Under the pieces are notes generated by a model. It made no database searches, was not told the origin of the DNA, and saw only the letters and a program-made list of their open reading frames with translations. This document shows positions 24,768 through 33,372 of a stretch of DNA of 64,000 bases, piece after piece. Within the stretch, counting starts at the first letter, position 1. Every line of letters begins with the position of its first letter. The stretch is taken from positions 930,001 through 994,000 of the forward strand of contig NZ_JANHJR010000003.1 in NCBI RefSeq assembly GCF_024495425.1, read 5' to 3'. A program made the translations under genes and the position numbers. This DNA comes from Haloarchaeobius litoreus. Its GTDB lineage: Archaea; Halobacteriota; Halobacteria; Halobacteriales; Natrialbaceae.

Positions 24768-25204
24768 GTGTCGACCGCGTCCCGCGCCGCCGCCTGTAAC
24801 CGTTCGTCCTCGTCGTTCTCGACCCGCAGCGACGGCACCGGCACCGGCTCGCCGTGGTCGTCCACCGCGACGAAGGTGAAACACGCCGCCGTCGTCTGCT
24901 TCGTCTCGCCCGAGCGCGGCTCCTCGCGGTACGCCCGCAGGAACACCCTGGCGCTCGTCCGCCCCGCGTCGAAGACGTACGCGTCGATGAGCGCCGTCTC
25001 GCCGACTGGAATCGGCCGCTCGAAGGAGAACTCGTCCACCGCGGCCGTGACGCAGGTCTCACCCGCGAAGCGCATCGCCGCCATCGCGCCGACCTCGTCC
25101 ATCCACTTCATCAGGTTGCCGCCGTGGACCGCCTCGTAGTTGTTCGCGTGGTTCGGCTGGACCCGCTGGCGGTTCGTGATCCGCGTCTCGGAGACTGCCT
25201 GCAT
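24764..25204 (-). CDS. acyl-CoA thioesterase, hot-dog fold
   Basis: A 146-residue ACOT-type thioesterase. NHANNYEAVHGGNLMKWMDEVGAMAAMRF holds the catalytic Asn/Asp and Gly-rich turn, followed by SFERPIPVGETALI. It hydrolyses acyl-CoA to fatty acid and CoA; the chain length is unknown. It converges with the tRNA methyltransferase gene, and upstream lies copy D of the dispersed element. Confidence 0.85.
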   Translation of the reverse strand: MQAVSETRITNRQRVQPNHANNYEAVHGGNLMKWMDEVGAMAAMRFAGETCVTAAVDEFSFERPIPVGETALIDAYVFDAGRTSARVFLRAYREEPRSGETKQTTAACFTFVAVDDHGEPVPVPSLRVENDEDERLQAAARDAVDT

Positions 25205-25269
25205 ACCCGGACCGTCGCGCCCTGCCGCAAAAGAGGGCGAGGGTTCTTCAGGGATACCGCCGCAATCGC

Positions 25270-25354
25270 GGCGTGGTCTGACCCCCGCGGTCCGGTGGTC
25301 GAGGCGGGAGTGCGACGCGCCCCGGACCGAACGCTCACGCGTCGCCTGTTCGCC
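25270..25354 (+). repeat. dispersed intergenic element, copy D
   Basis: GGCGTGGTCTGACC (25270-25283), GGGAGTGCGACGCGCCCCGG (about 25305-25324) and CGCCTGTTCGCC (25343-25354) match copies A, B and C in order and spacing. Here the element runs opposite to both flanking genes (thioesterase start and RFC stop). It lacks the clear TATA-like box seen before the other copies. Confidence 0.5.
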
Positions 25355-25389
25355 AGCATCCCGGCGAGAATCGCGTCACGAAGTCGCTA

Positions 25390-26400
25390 CTACGCCGTCG
25401 ACGCCCGCCCCAGCTCCGCCAGCAGGTGCCCGAGGTGGACCCGGTCGCTCGTCCCCTCGCTCATGTCGTGGTCGGCCTCGCCCGCGAGGCGGTGGAGCCG
25501 CGCCAGCCGGTCCCCGTCGTAGCGCTTGCGGCCGACGGTCAGGATCTCCTCCAGCACCTCGCTCCCGCTGTAGCCCTCGTCGACGAGCAGGTCGTCGAGC
25601 GTCGACCGGGCGTCGGTGAACTCGCCGGCCTCTGCGTCGTCCAGCATCTCGCCGACTGTCGAGAGCGTCCCCACGTCGCCGAGGGTCTCGTAGGCGGTCT
25701 GCATCGTCAGCTCGTCCTCCTTGGAGACGGTGGTCTGGGCGGCGAGGATTGCCTCGCGCACGTCACCGTCGGCGTAGCCCGCGACGTACTCCAGCCCGTC
25801 GTCGTCGTGGTCGACGCCCTCCGCCTCGACGATACGACGGAGCACCGTCACCAGCTCGTCGTTCGTCGCCGCCCGCATCGGCACCTGGAAACAGCGCGAG
25901 CGGATGGGCGGGATGAGCTTCGTCGGCTGCCGCGTGCAGATGACGAACTGCGTCGTCCGGTGGTAGCGCTCCATCACCCGGCGGAGCGCCTGCTGGAAGT
26001 CCACGCGCACGTCCTCGGCGTTGTCCAGCACGACCGTCTTGTAGCTGCCCGACACCGGCGCGTAGCTCGCGGACTCCTTTAGGACGTGGTTGATCATGTC
26101 GCGCTTCGAGAGCCGCGACCTCCCGTCGAGGAACGACGCGAACCGGGGGTCGTTCTTGATCTCCGTCTTCGTCCGGCCGAAGAAGTCGGCGACGTTGATC
26201 TCCACGAGGTCGTTGTCGGGGTCGTCGTGGGCCTCGCGGCCGAGCGCCCGGACCCCGGCGGTCTTGCCGACGCCGGGCGGACCGTGCAGCAGCAGGTTCA
26301 GCGGCTCGTCGACCGCCTTCTGCAGGTACTCCCGTGCGTCCGGCTGTGGTAACTCCTCGAGCGACGGGGCGTGGGCGTCGGTCCACAGCGGCGCGTCCAT
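25390..26400 (-). CDS. replication factor C small-subunit homologue with degenerate ATPase site
   Basis: A 336-residue AAA+ clamp-loader protein. Walker A GPPGVGKT (40-47) is intact. The Walker B DEAD box reads DNAED (126-130), replacing the catalytic Glu by Asn. The sensor-1 Asn position reads CTRQPTKLI with Arg 157. The SRC arginine-finger motif (168-170) is kept. It may therefore bind ATP and serve as an arginine-finger donor rather than hydrolyse well, like the non-catalytic subunits of eukaryotic RFC. It is probably the second small subunit (RfcC type); a canonical RfcS should lie elsewhere. Confidence 0.8.
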   Translation of the reverse strand: MDAPLWTDAHAPSLEELPQPDAREYLQKAVDEPLNLLLHGPPGVGKTAGVRALGREAHDDPDNDLVEINVADFFGRTKTEIKNDPRFASFLDGRSRLSKRDMINHVLKESASYAPVSGSYKTVVLDNAEDVRVDFQQALRRVMERYHRTTQFVICTRQPTKLIPPIRSRCFQVPMRAATNDELVTVLRRIVEAEGVDHDDDGLEYVAGYADGDVREAILAAQTTVSKEDELTMQTAYETLGDVGTLSTVGEMLDDAEAGEFTDARSTLDDLLVDEGYSGSEVLEEILTVGRKRYDGDRLARLHRLAGEADHDMSEGTSDRVHLGHLLAELGRASTA

Positions 26401-26442
26401 CACGCGCCGGTAGGCGAGCGCCCGGTAAGAATCGGTCGGTTC

Positions 26443-27159
26443 TCAGGATGCGCGCCGACCGAGCAACACGCCACCGACGAGGAGGGCGGCACCCGCGCCG
26501 ACGAGGACGGGCGTCGAGACGCCGGTGCCGTTCCCGGTAGCGTCGCCGTCGTCGACAGCGTCGCTGTCGCCACCGTTCGCGGCCGTGTCGGGGGTCGACT
26601 GCTGGTCGGCCTGGTTGGCTTGGTCGTCGCCCGCGTCGTCGGTCGCCATCGAGCCGTTCTCGTCGGCGGAGACGGCGCTGCTGCCGACCGTGATGGCACC
26701 GCTGTCGAGGCTCGCGTCGACGTGCTCACCGGCCCCGTCGTTGATGCGGGTGTCGGACTCGACGAACGAGAGGGTCGAGCGCTGGCCCGCGTCGCCGACC
26801 ACCTCGAACGTGATGGTCGCGAGCTGTGGGTCGTCGACCCCGTTCGCCTGCGACTGGGTGAGGAACACCCAGCCCTCCTCGTTGTTCACGTTCTGCACCG
26901 GGTCGGAGTAGTCCGCCCCGGAGACGCGTTGCACCTGGACGACCGACGGGTCGAACGTGACGTTGGCCTGGTAGCCGGCGACGTTGGAGCCGTCCGCCGC
27001 GAGCGTGACCGTCACGGTGTCGCTGGTCGACTCGGCTTCGGCCGAGGACAGCGAGAGGGTCGCGGACTCCTGCGTGGCCGCGATGGGGACGGCCACGAGT
27101 GCGAGACAGAGGGCTACCAGCAGCAGTGTCGTTCCGTCGGGAAGGTGGGTCGTGGTCAT
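26443..27159 (-). CDS. membrane-anchored cohesin-domain protein
   Basis: A 238-residue protein. Signal peptide to about residue 29, a cohesin-like beta-sandwich (about 32-160: SDTVTVTLAADGSNVAGYQA, FDPSVVQVQRVSG, LATITFEVVGDAG), an Asp/Gln/Thr-rich linker and a C-terminal membrane helix (215-233) ending GRRAS. Cohesins bind dockerins. The gene directly upstream encodes a protease with its own cohesin and a dockerin, so this may be its surface anchor. That is a prediction from domain content. A 149-nt gap with a hairpin separates the two genes. Confidence 0.75.
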   Translation of the reverse strand: MTTTHLPDGTTLLLVALCLALVAVPIAATQESATLSLSSAEAESTSDTVTVTLAADGSNVAGYQANVTFDPSVVQVQRVSGADYSDPVQNVNNEEGWVFLTQSQANGVDDPQLATITFEVVGDAGQRSTLSFVESDTRINDGAGEHVDASLDSGAITVGSSAVSADENGSMATDDAGDDQANQADQQSTPDTAANGGDSDAVDDGDATGNGTGVSTPVLVGAGAALLVGGVLLGRRAS

Positions 27160-27253
27160 GGGTGGTGGAAATCGGCGACCGGGTGTCCCCGGCCGCCCGT
27201 GGTGCCCGTCGAGCGGGCAGTACGCAAAGCCGCGCGTGGTGTCTTCGAAACGG

Positions 27254-27271
27254 CCTCGCACGGATGCGAGG
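27254..27271 (-). terminator. 7-bp hairpin after the protease gene
   Basis: CCTCGCA, four bases, TGCGAGG form a perfect stem 38 nt past the protease stop and 95 nt before the cohesin gene start. A short TTTC follows on the minus strand. It may reduce read-through, which would set protease above anchor, or act as a processing site. Confidence 0.35.
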
Positions 27272-27308
27272 TGGTCGGCGAGCGGTGCGACAGGGTGTGG
27301 AGGCCCGG

Positions 27309-30300
27309 TTAGGCTTCGGCCTGAAGCTGCGAGCCGACGAGGTCGGAGACCGTCATCGGCTGCGGTGCCGAGACGCTGCTGCCGACGATCTCCTCGAGGA
27401 TGAGGGTCACGTCGGCGGAGGTGATCTGGCCGTCACCGTTCATGTCGGCGCAGCTCGGGTTGAAGTTGGCCGGCTCCTGGCCGACGATGTACTGCTGGAC
27501 GAGCGTCGCGTCCTGGACGGTGATCGACCCGTCGGAGTTGACGTCACCAGCCGTACACTCGGCGGTCTGGACCGAGCCACCGGACCAGCCCACGAGCGGC
27601 GCGGTGCCGTTCGGGTAGGTGACCATCGAGCCACCGACGTTCCAGGAGACCTCGGCCGACTGGCCGAAGTCGTCCATCAGCACGTCGAACTCGATCTCGA
27701 CCATCTCGGGGTTGTTCACACCGGACGCGCCGGCCTGGGCCATCGAGATGGTGCCGTTCTCGTTGTCGATGTTGGTCACCGGGTCGGCGAAGTCGATGCC
27801 GGTGACGTCGGTGACCTCGAGCTTGCTCGCGTTGAACTCGAGCGTCGCCTGGTAACCGGAGATGTCCTCGAGGTCGTCCGAGTAGACGGTGACCGTCGCG
27901 GTCTCACCGGGCTGGACCGTCGTCTCGGTCACGTCGACCGTCCCGGCGGGTTCGGGCGTGTCGGACGCCCAGACCACCGAGTTGGCGAGGATCTGGTCTG
28001 CCGCGTCGGTGAACGCGGGGTCCTCGACGAACGTCTCGCGGCCGAGCGTGGATGCGAGCACGGCGTGGCGCTCCTCGTCGACCGCGAGGCCAGTGCCCTT
28101 CACGCCGGCGTCGGCGGTGCTGAGGTCGGCGAGCGTGGTCGCGTCGGAGCCGCCGAACCACGAGTGGTCGTTGAACGTCGTCGCGGTGTGGAGCTGGACG
28201 CTCTCACCGGGTGCGACGATGCCGTCGAGGATCGGGTGGTCCGCGGTCGCCGCGTAGGAGACGACGCCGTCACCGAACGCGTCGCCGGTGTTCGCGGGGT
28301 CGCCGATGGCGGACGAGCGGACCGGGACACCGTTACTGTCGCTGCCCCAGTTGTCCAGCCAGACGACGCCGGTCGTGACCGCGCTCGTGGCGGTCGCGAA
28401 CTCCTCGCCGTTGGACTCGTCGATGTTCTGCACGACGAAGCTGTCGTACGTCTCGACGTTGTTCATGGCCTCGTCGGAGGTCATAACCGACACCTGGTAG
28501 TTGGCGGGCAGGTACTCCTGGAGGGTGCCCTTGACCGCCTGTCCGTAGTCACCGTCGTCGTCGACGACACCGACCTGGGTGAACTCCTCGAACACCTGGG
28601 TCGGGCCGGTCGTGACCTCGATGGACTCGTTGAGCCCCTCGAAGGTGTGGACGACCGAGACGGTACCGCTGGTGTCCGCGGTCGTCTCGACGGTCACCGT
28701 TGCGGTGACGTCGGTCGGTTCGTCGAAGGTGACCGGCTGGCCCCACGGGACCTCGTCGCCGTTGACGTACAGGGTCGCGTTGGCCTCGTCGTAGCCCTCG
28801 CCGAGCTCGGCGGTGTAGGACTCGAGGTTCGCGGCCTGTGCGGTCGCGCTGAGGCTCTCGCCGCCCTCGATGGCCGAGGGTTGCGGGCTGACCAGTTGGA
28901 CGTCGAGCGTCGGGGCCAGCGAGAAGTCCTGCGTGGCGTAGGTGCCGTTCTGGACAGTCACCGTCGCGGTGGCCGCCTCGTAGCCGAAGCCGTCGGCGGT
29001 CACGTCGACCGAGCCGGTCTCGGAGAGGACGGAGTACGCACCGGATGCGTCGGTCGTGTCCGAGAAGTCCTGGTCGGTGGAGACGGTGATGCCCTGCAGT
29101 GCGTTCCCGTCGGCGTCCGTGACGGTGCCGTTGATGCCCTGTTCGAGGGCGACCTGGTCCGTCGCGGCCGCGACGTCGATGATGCCGAGCCCGTAGCGAG
29201 TGTCGTACTCGTCGCCGGGCTCGCTCCAGCCGTCGGGCTTCCACGCCGTGTCCTCCATCGCGTCGATGGCGGTTTCACGCGGAAGGTCGCCCGCGGCGGA
29301 GAGCATCAGGGCGAACGCGCCCGCGGCGTGCGGGGCGGCCATGGAGGTGCCGTCGTACTCGGCGTAGCCGCCGCCGGGGACGGAGCTCTTGACCGCCACG
29401 CCGGGCGCGGCGACGTTCGGTGCGGTGTAGTTGTCGGGCCAGTAGCTGGGTGCGGCGCTGCCCCAGGCGGAGCTGGTGTCAATCTCCTCACCGCTGGAGA
29501 AGCTCGCGATGTCGTAGTTCTCGTCGGAGGCACCGACAGCGATGTTCGGGTAGACGTTGCCGGGCGAGCCGCTGGTCCCTTCGCCGCTGTTGCCGGAGGA
29601 GCCGGCGAGGATGACGCCTGCGTCGCGGGCGTTCTCGGACGGCTCGATCATCTCGGTGTAGTAGCCGCTGGCGCCGAGGCTCATCGAGATGACATCGACG
29701 CTCTCGTTGACGGCCCACTGCATCCCGCCGGCGACCTGGGCGAAGCTGCCGCCGCCGCCGGGGATGACGAGACCGTGGTACAGCGTCGCTTCGGGTGCGA
29801 CGCCGATGTACTCGCCGCTGGCGTTGCCACCGGTCACGGTGCCCGAGGTGTGGGTACCGTGCGTGTCGGTGTCGTGGGGTTCGCTGCCCGGAACCTGGTC
29901 GCCGTTCGAGTCGAACTCGGCCCAGTTCTCGTTCTGAATCTGGATGTCCGGATGGTCCGGGTCGACACCGGTGTCGAGGACGGCGACGCTGACGCCCTCA
30001 CCCATGGTGCCGTACTCGTCCCAGACCTCGGTCGCGTTGATCTGGTCGAGCCCGTAGGTCGTGTTGTAGTCGTCGGACGAGACCCCGTCACTGGTGGCGC
30101 TGCCCCGCTCCGTCTCCGGGAGGGCCAGCTCGAAGTTCGCGTGGAGCTGCGTGACGCGGTCCATGCGCGCGAACGTGTCGAGGTCGACCTCGTTCGTGTT
30201 GACCCGGAGCAGGACGGCGTTGGTGATCCAGAAGGAGTTGACGTAGCGGACGCCCTCCATCTCGTGGGCACGGTTGATCACGGGCTCCTGGGTCTGCTGG

Positions 30301-30611
30301 GCCTGCTGCTGGAGGGTGTTGACGACGGCGTCCTGACTCATCGAGGCGCTGGTTTCGGCCTCTTCGAGCCGGACGACGACGTCGACCCAGCCGTCGGCAC
30401 TCTGGAGTGCCGGGTCGATTGATGCGACCGACGAGCCGCTCTCGTCGGGTGAAACGGTACTGGTGGCGACGTCGTCGCTGACGCCTGCCTGTACGATATC
30501 TGTCGAAGTGCCTGTCTGCTGGGCGGATGGCGCTCCGGCCGCAACGTACGGAGTCGTGAATCCGAATACCATCAGACTGGCGAGCAGTAGTGCTAGGAGT
30601 TTCCGATTCAT
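27309..30611 (-). CDS. secreted subtilisin-like protease with cohesin and dockerin domains
   Basis: A 1,100-residue exported S8 peptidase. Signal peptide 1-26; prodomain to about 180; catalytic domain with Asp 213 (VLDTGVDPDHPD), His 251 (THGTHTSG), oxyanion Asn 341 and Ser 423 (GTSMAAPHAAG). A carboxypeptidase-regulatory-like domain (about 492-565), a beta-rich middle region, a cohesin-like domain (about 890-1010) and a type I dockerin follow (1022-1077, two Ca-binding loops GDVNSDGSIT and ADMNGDGQIT). Having both partners on one chain allows self-assembly. A leaderless GTG start at 30644, 28 nt from TTAACT, would add 11 residues. Confidence 0.85.
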   Translation of the reverse strand: MNRKLLALLLASLMVFGFTTPYVAAGAPSAQQTGTSTDIVQAGVSDDVATSTVSPDESGSSVASIDPALQSADGWVDVVVRLEEAETSASMSQDAVVNTLQQQAQQTQEPVINRAHEMEGVRYVNSFWITNAVLLRVNTNEVDLDTFARMDRVTQLHANFELALPETERGSATSDGVSSDDYNTTYGLDQINATEVWDEYGTMGEGVSVAVLDTGVDPDHPDIQIQNENWAEFDSNGDQVPGSEPHDTDTHGTHTSGTVTGGNASGEYIGVAPEATLYHGLVIPGGGGSFAQVAGGMQWAVNESVDVISMSLGASGYYTEMIEPSENARDAGVILAGSSGNSGEGTSGSPGNVYPNIAVGASDENYDIASFSSGEEIDTSSAWGSAAPSYWPDNYTAPNVAAPGVAVKSSVPGGGYAEYDGTSMAAPHAAGAFALMLSAAGDLPRETAIDAMEDTAWKPDGWSEPGDEYDTRYGLGIIDVAAATDQVALEQGINGTVTDADGNALQGITVSTDQDFSDTTDASGAYSVLSETGSVDVTADGFGYEAATATVTVQNGTYATQDFSLAPTLDVQLVSPQPSAIEGGESLSATAQAANLESYTAELGEGYDEANATLYVNGDEVPWGQPVTFDEPTDVTATVTVETTADTSGTVSVVHTFEGLNESIEVTTGPTQVFEEFTQVGVVDDDGDYGQAVKGTLQEYLPANYQVSVMTSDEAMNNVETYDSFVVQNIDESNGEEFATATSAVTTGVVWLDNWGSDSNGVPVRSSAIGDPANTGDAFGDGVVSYAATADHPILDGIVAPGESVQLHTATTFNDHSWFGGSDATTLADLSTADAGVKGTGLAVDEERHAVLASTLGRETFVEDPAFTDAADQILANSVVWASDTPEPAGTVDVTETTVQPGETATVTVYSDDLEDISGYQATLEFNASKLEVTDVTGIDFADPVTNIDNENGTISMAQAGASGVNNPEMVEIEFDVLMDDFGQSAEVSWNVGGSMVTYPNGTAPLVGWSGGSVQTAECTAGDVNSDGSITVQDATLVQQYIVGQEPANFNPSCADMNGDGQITSADVTLILEEIVGSSVSAPQPMTVSDLVGSQLQAEA

Positions 30612-30738
30612 CCTTTCCCCCTGCGAGAGTCGTTCCCGCAGCACGTCGCACTCCTTTCTACGCTACCAAAGTTAATTTCCAGATAACGGTGGTGTAATCG
30701 AAACGTGTCGAAACGAGGTACAGGTCCGTGCATCGGTG

Positions 30739-30858
30739 GGCGGGTTTGCCCACTCCCTCGGCCGTCCTCGTTGCACGGTCACATGGAACGAACGAAATCC
30801 CGTTCTCCGGGCTCTCTAATGGTCATTTCCATTAGTTGAGAACCGGCGGGTTTGCCCA
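30739..30858. repeat. 14-bp direct repeat GGCGGGTTTGCCCA, two copies
   Basis: Identical copies at 30739-30752 and 30845-30858, 106 bp apart, in the long upstream region of the protease gene. Each is itself a small hairpin (GGGC..GCCC-like). They could be binding sites for one regulator. Confidence 0.45.
30816..30835. promoter_or_regulatory. perfect inverted repeat CTAATGG-N6-CCATTAG
   Basis: Seven-base arms with a six-base spacer, 205-224 bp upstream of the protease ATG and between the two 14-bp repeats. The AT-rich arms and spacing suit a dimeric winged-helix regulator. No candidate regulator is adjacent. Confidence 0.5.
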
Positions 30859-30973
30859 GAGAATCGCCCGGTGGGGTAGTTAACGCGCTCGTTAACGGCG
30901 GTGAAAACAGGGGTGGCCGGAAACTATCTCGGGGATTCGCCGTGTAAATAAATGGTGGCCGGTCGTGTCGTAG

Positions 30974-32152
30974 TCAGACCGGGAGCGTCAGGCTGCTCTG
31001 GCCGCCGTCGCCGCGGACCGGCCACGACGTTTCGGTCTCGGCGTCGGCCGTCGTGGCGGTCACCTCGAGCTCCTCGGCGTCGTCGGGCACGGTGAGCTGG
31101 ATGGTGCCGTCGGCGTCGGTGGTGCCGACCGCCTCGCCGCCGACGCTCACGGTGGCGTTTGCGACGGCGGCGTCGTCGTTCCCGGTGACGGTCAGCGTCA
31201 CGTTCTCACCGGCGCGGACCTGCCCGTCGACCGCGAGTTCGAGGTCGCTGTCGTCGGAGTCGTCGCTGTCGTCGCTATCATCGTCGTCGTTCTCGGGACC
31301 CGCGTCCTCCGGCGGGCCGCGCTCCTCGTCGTCCTCTGCATCGACGTCGTCGATCTCGACCTGGTCACCGGTACCGGACTCGCTGACGACCGGGCGGAGG
31401 ATGTACTGCCCGGAGTTGCCGGCCTCGTGGACCATGATGTCGAACACGAAGCTCAGGTTCGAGCCGGACTCGGCGGTGAACTGCTTGTTGATCTGGAGCT
31501 TGTCGCTCGGGAGCTGAACGTCGACCTGCTCACCGTTCTCCAGGGTGCCCTGCACGTCGCTGACGTGGACGAACACCTTGTCGTACTCGCCGGCGCTGAT
31601 GTTGAAGTCGGTGAGCCGGGAGGCGTTCGCGCCCTGCAGCTCGGTCAGGTCGACCGTGCGGTTGTCGACCTCGTGCGTGACCCAGTCCTCCGACTCGCTG
31701 CCGGGTTCGCTGTCGTCGGAGTCGTCGCTGTCTTCGGCGTCGTCGCCGTCGTTGCTCTCGGTTTCGGTGCTGTTGTCCGAGTCGTCGGTCTCCGTCTCCG
31801 GTGCCTCGGTGGTCGTGTTCGTCTCGGTCTGGGTGGCCGTCTCGTTCGCGTCCTCGAGGGTGTCGGTGGTCTCGTTCTCGATATCGTCGCGCTCGTCGTC
31901 GGAGTCGTCGCCATCGCTCTCGTCCGAATCGTCACCGCTCTCGTCGGCCTGGTGGAAGCCGACCGCGGTGATGGTGACGTTGAGGTGTTCGAACTGGTCG
32001 ATGGCACCCGGGCGGTCGCTCACGTAGAACGACACGCTGGCGTCGTCGTCCGAGTTCGCGCCGTCCCCGCTACCGGTGATGCCGCCGAGGCATCCGGCGG
32101 TCACGAGGAGGGCGGCCAGTGCGATTGCGAGCAGTGCATTTGGTCGTGACAT
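30974..32152 (-). CDS. DUF4382 lipoprotein with acidic low-complexity inserts
   Basis: A 392-residue lipoprotein (lipobox VTAGC, Cys about 20). The DUF4382 domain is recognisable at its start (VSFYVSDRPGAIDQFEHLNVTITAV) and again in VDLTELQGANASRLTDFNISAGEYDKVFVHV. It is interrupted by a stretch of about 90 residues of Asp/Ser/Thr/Glu with many NxT/S sites, and a second Asp-Ser repeat precedes a C-terminal Ig-like domain (about 300-385). Function is unknown; it is probably on the outer face of the membrane and glycosylated. Confidence 0.8.
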   Translation of the reverse strand: MSRPNALLAIALAALLVTAGCLGGITGSGDGANSDDDASVSFYVSDRPGAIDQFEHLNVTITAVGFHQADESGDDSDESDGDDSDDERDDIENETTDTLEDANETATQTETNTTTEAPETETDDSDNSTETESNDGDDAEDSDDSDDSEPGSESEDWVTHEVDNRTVDLTELQGANASRLTDFNISAGEYDKVFVHVSDVQGTLENGEQVDVQLPSDKLQINKQFTAESGSNLSFVFDIMVHEAGNSGQYILRPVVSESGTGDQVEIDDVDAEDDEERGPPEDAGPENDDDDSDDSDDSDDSDLELAVDGQVRAGENVTLTVTGNDDAAVANATVSVGGEAVGTTDADGTIQLTVPDDAEELEVTATTADAETETSWPVRGDGGQSSLTLPV

Positions 32153-32237
32153 CGTGCTTGTCCCTGACGGCTCCGGGGGCATAAACCGGGAACTCGGTTG
32201 CGGAGGGTTTGGTCGGATTCAACCGGATTGGCGGTTC

Positions 32238-32255
32238 TGAACGGTCGTGAACGGT
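32238..32255. promoter_or_regulatory. two TGAACGGT sites one helical turn apart
   Basis: TGAACGGT occurs at 32238-32245 and 32248-32255, exactly 10 bp apart, in the divergent region between the DUF4382 gene and RNase Z. The spacing would place both on the same face of the DNA. A related inverted ACCGTTTC follows at 32271. It may be an operator. Confidence 0.4.
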
Positions 32256-32314
32256 TTCAACTGCGGGTCGACCGTTTCGATACCGGTTTACCGGTCCCCG
32301 GCTGACGGTGTACC

Positions 32315-33244
32315 ATGTCGATGCGCGTGACCTTCCTCGGGACCAGCGGGGCCGTGCCGACCACCCAGCGCAACCCCACCGCCATCTACTGCCAGCGCGA
32401 GGGTGACGGCTTCCTCTTCGACTGCGGCGAGGGGACCCAGCGCCAGATGATGCGTTTCGGGACGGGCTTCTCGGTGGACCACATCTTCGTCACGCACACC
32501 CACGGCGACCACGTGCTGGGCATCCCGGGACTGGTCCAGACCATGGACTTCAACGAGCGCGACGCCGCGCTCGCGATCCACTGCCCCCCCGGCGAGAGGC
32601 AGCTCGTCGAGAACCTCGTCAGCGCGACCGGCGCGCGACCCTCCTTCCCGGTCCGCGTCCACGAGGTGAGTGCGGGCGATGTTGCCCTGCGCCGCGACGA
32701 GTACGAGATCCGCGTGTTCCACGTCGACCACCGGACGACGGCGGTCGGCTACGCGCTCGTCGAGGACGACCGGAAGGGCCGGTTCGACCGCGCACACGCC
32801 GAGGAGCTGGGCGTTCCGGTCGGCCCGAAGTTCTCGGAACTGCACGAGGGGAACGCGGTCGAGCTCGACGACGGCACGGTCGTCACCCCGGACCAGGTCG
32901 TGGGCGACCCCCGACCCGGTCGACGGTTCGTCTACACCGGCGACACACAGCCCACCGACGCGACCGTCGCGGCCGCCGAGGACGCCGACCTGCTGGTCCA
33001 CGACGCGACGTTCGCCGAGGACCGCCGCGACCGCGCCGGCCAGACCGGCCACTCGACGGCGAAGCAGGCCGGAGAGATCGCCCAGCGCGCCGGGGCGAAG
33101 CGGCTCGCGCTCACGCACGTCTCCTCGCGCTACGCCAACGATGTCGAGCATCACCGCGCGGAAGCTCGGGAGGCGTTCGACGGCGAACTGCTGATTCCGG
33201 ACGACGGCGACACCGTCGAGGTTCCGTACCCGGACGGGGAGTGA
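32315..33244 (+). CDS. rnz: ribonuclease Z
   Basis: A 309-residue metallo-beta-lactamase-fold enzyme that trims the 3' end of tRNA precursors. FLGTSGAVPTTQRNP, THTHGDHVLGIPGL (zinc site), YTGDTQPT and LTHVSSRY are all present. A TATA-like GGTTTACC lies 27 nt before ATG 32315. EndA, another tRNA-processing enzyme, is at 45.8 kb. Confidence 0.95.
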   Translation: MSMRVTFLGTSGAVPTTQRNPTAIYCQREGDGFLFDCGEGTQRQMMRFGTGFSVDHIFVTHTHGDHVLGIPGLVQTMDFNERDAALAIHCPPGERQLVENLVSATGARPSFPVRVHEVSAGDVALRRDEYEIRVFHVDHRTTAVGYALVEDDRKGRFDRAHAEELGVPVGPKFSELHEGNAVELDDGTVVTPDQVVGDPRPGRRFVYTGDTQPTDATVAAAEDADLLVHDATFAEDRRDRAGQTGHSTAKQAGEIAQRAGAKRLALTHVSSRYANDVEHHRAEAREAFDGELLIPDDGDTVEVPYPDGE

Positions 33245-33372
33245 GCCGCCCCCGACGCCCGCACCTGCGCCGATGCCCACCCCGGTGACAGTGCCCGCGC
33301 CGCCGCCGACACCGTGTGGGTGATTGACGCGGGGCGGGTTCGTTTTTCACGGTCGCGGTCGCATCTTCAGCC

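Larger units (their letters stand above)
30612..30973. other. intergenic region upstream of the protease gene
   Basis: About 360 bp without a gene, richer in A and T than its surroundings. It holds a candidate protease promoter (TTAACT, 30670-30677 on the minus strand), two copies of a 14-bp repeat and one perfect inverted repeat, listed separately. I see no coding potential in it. Confidence 0.6.

Noticed and set aside
27099-30422. A very long open frame on the plus strand opposite the protease gene
   Set aside because: Its translation is Val/Arg/Gly/Asp-rich without domains. High-GC haloarchaeal genes often leave the opposite strand open. The minus strand has the full catalytic triad, cohesin and dockerin.
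33245-33372. A fifth copy of the dispersed element between rnz and phzF
   Set aside because: The gap is GC-rich and has a GTGTGG-like word, but neither the GGCGTGnnCTGACC nor the CCTGTTCGCC block is present.
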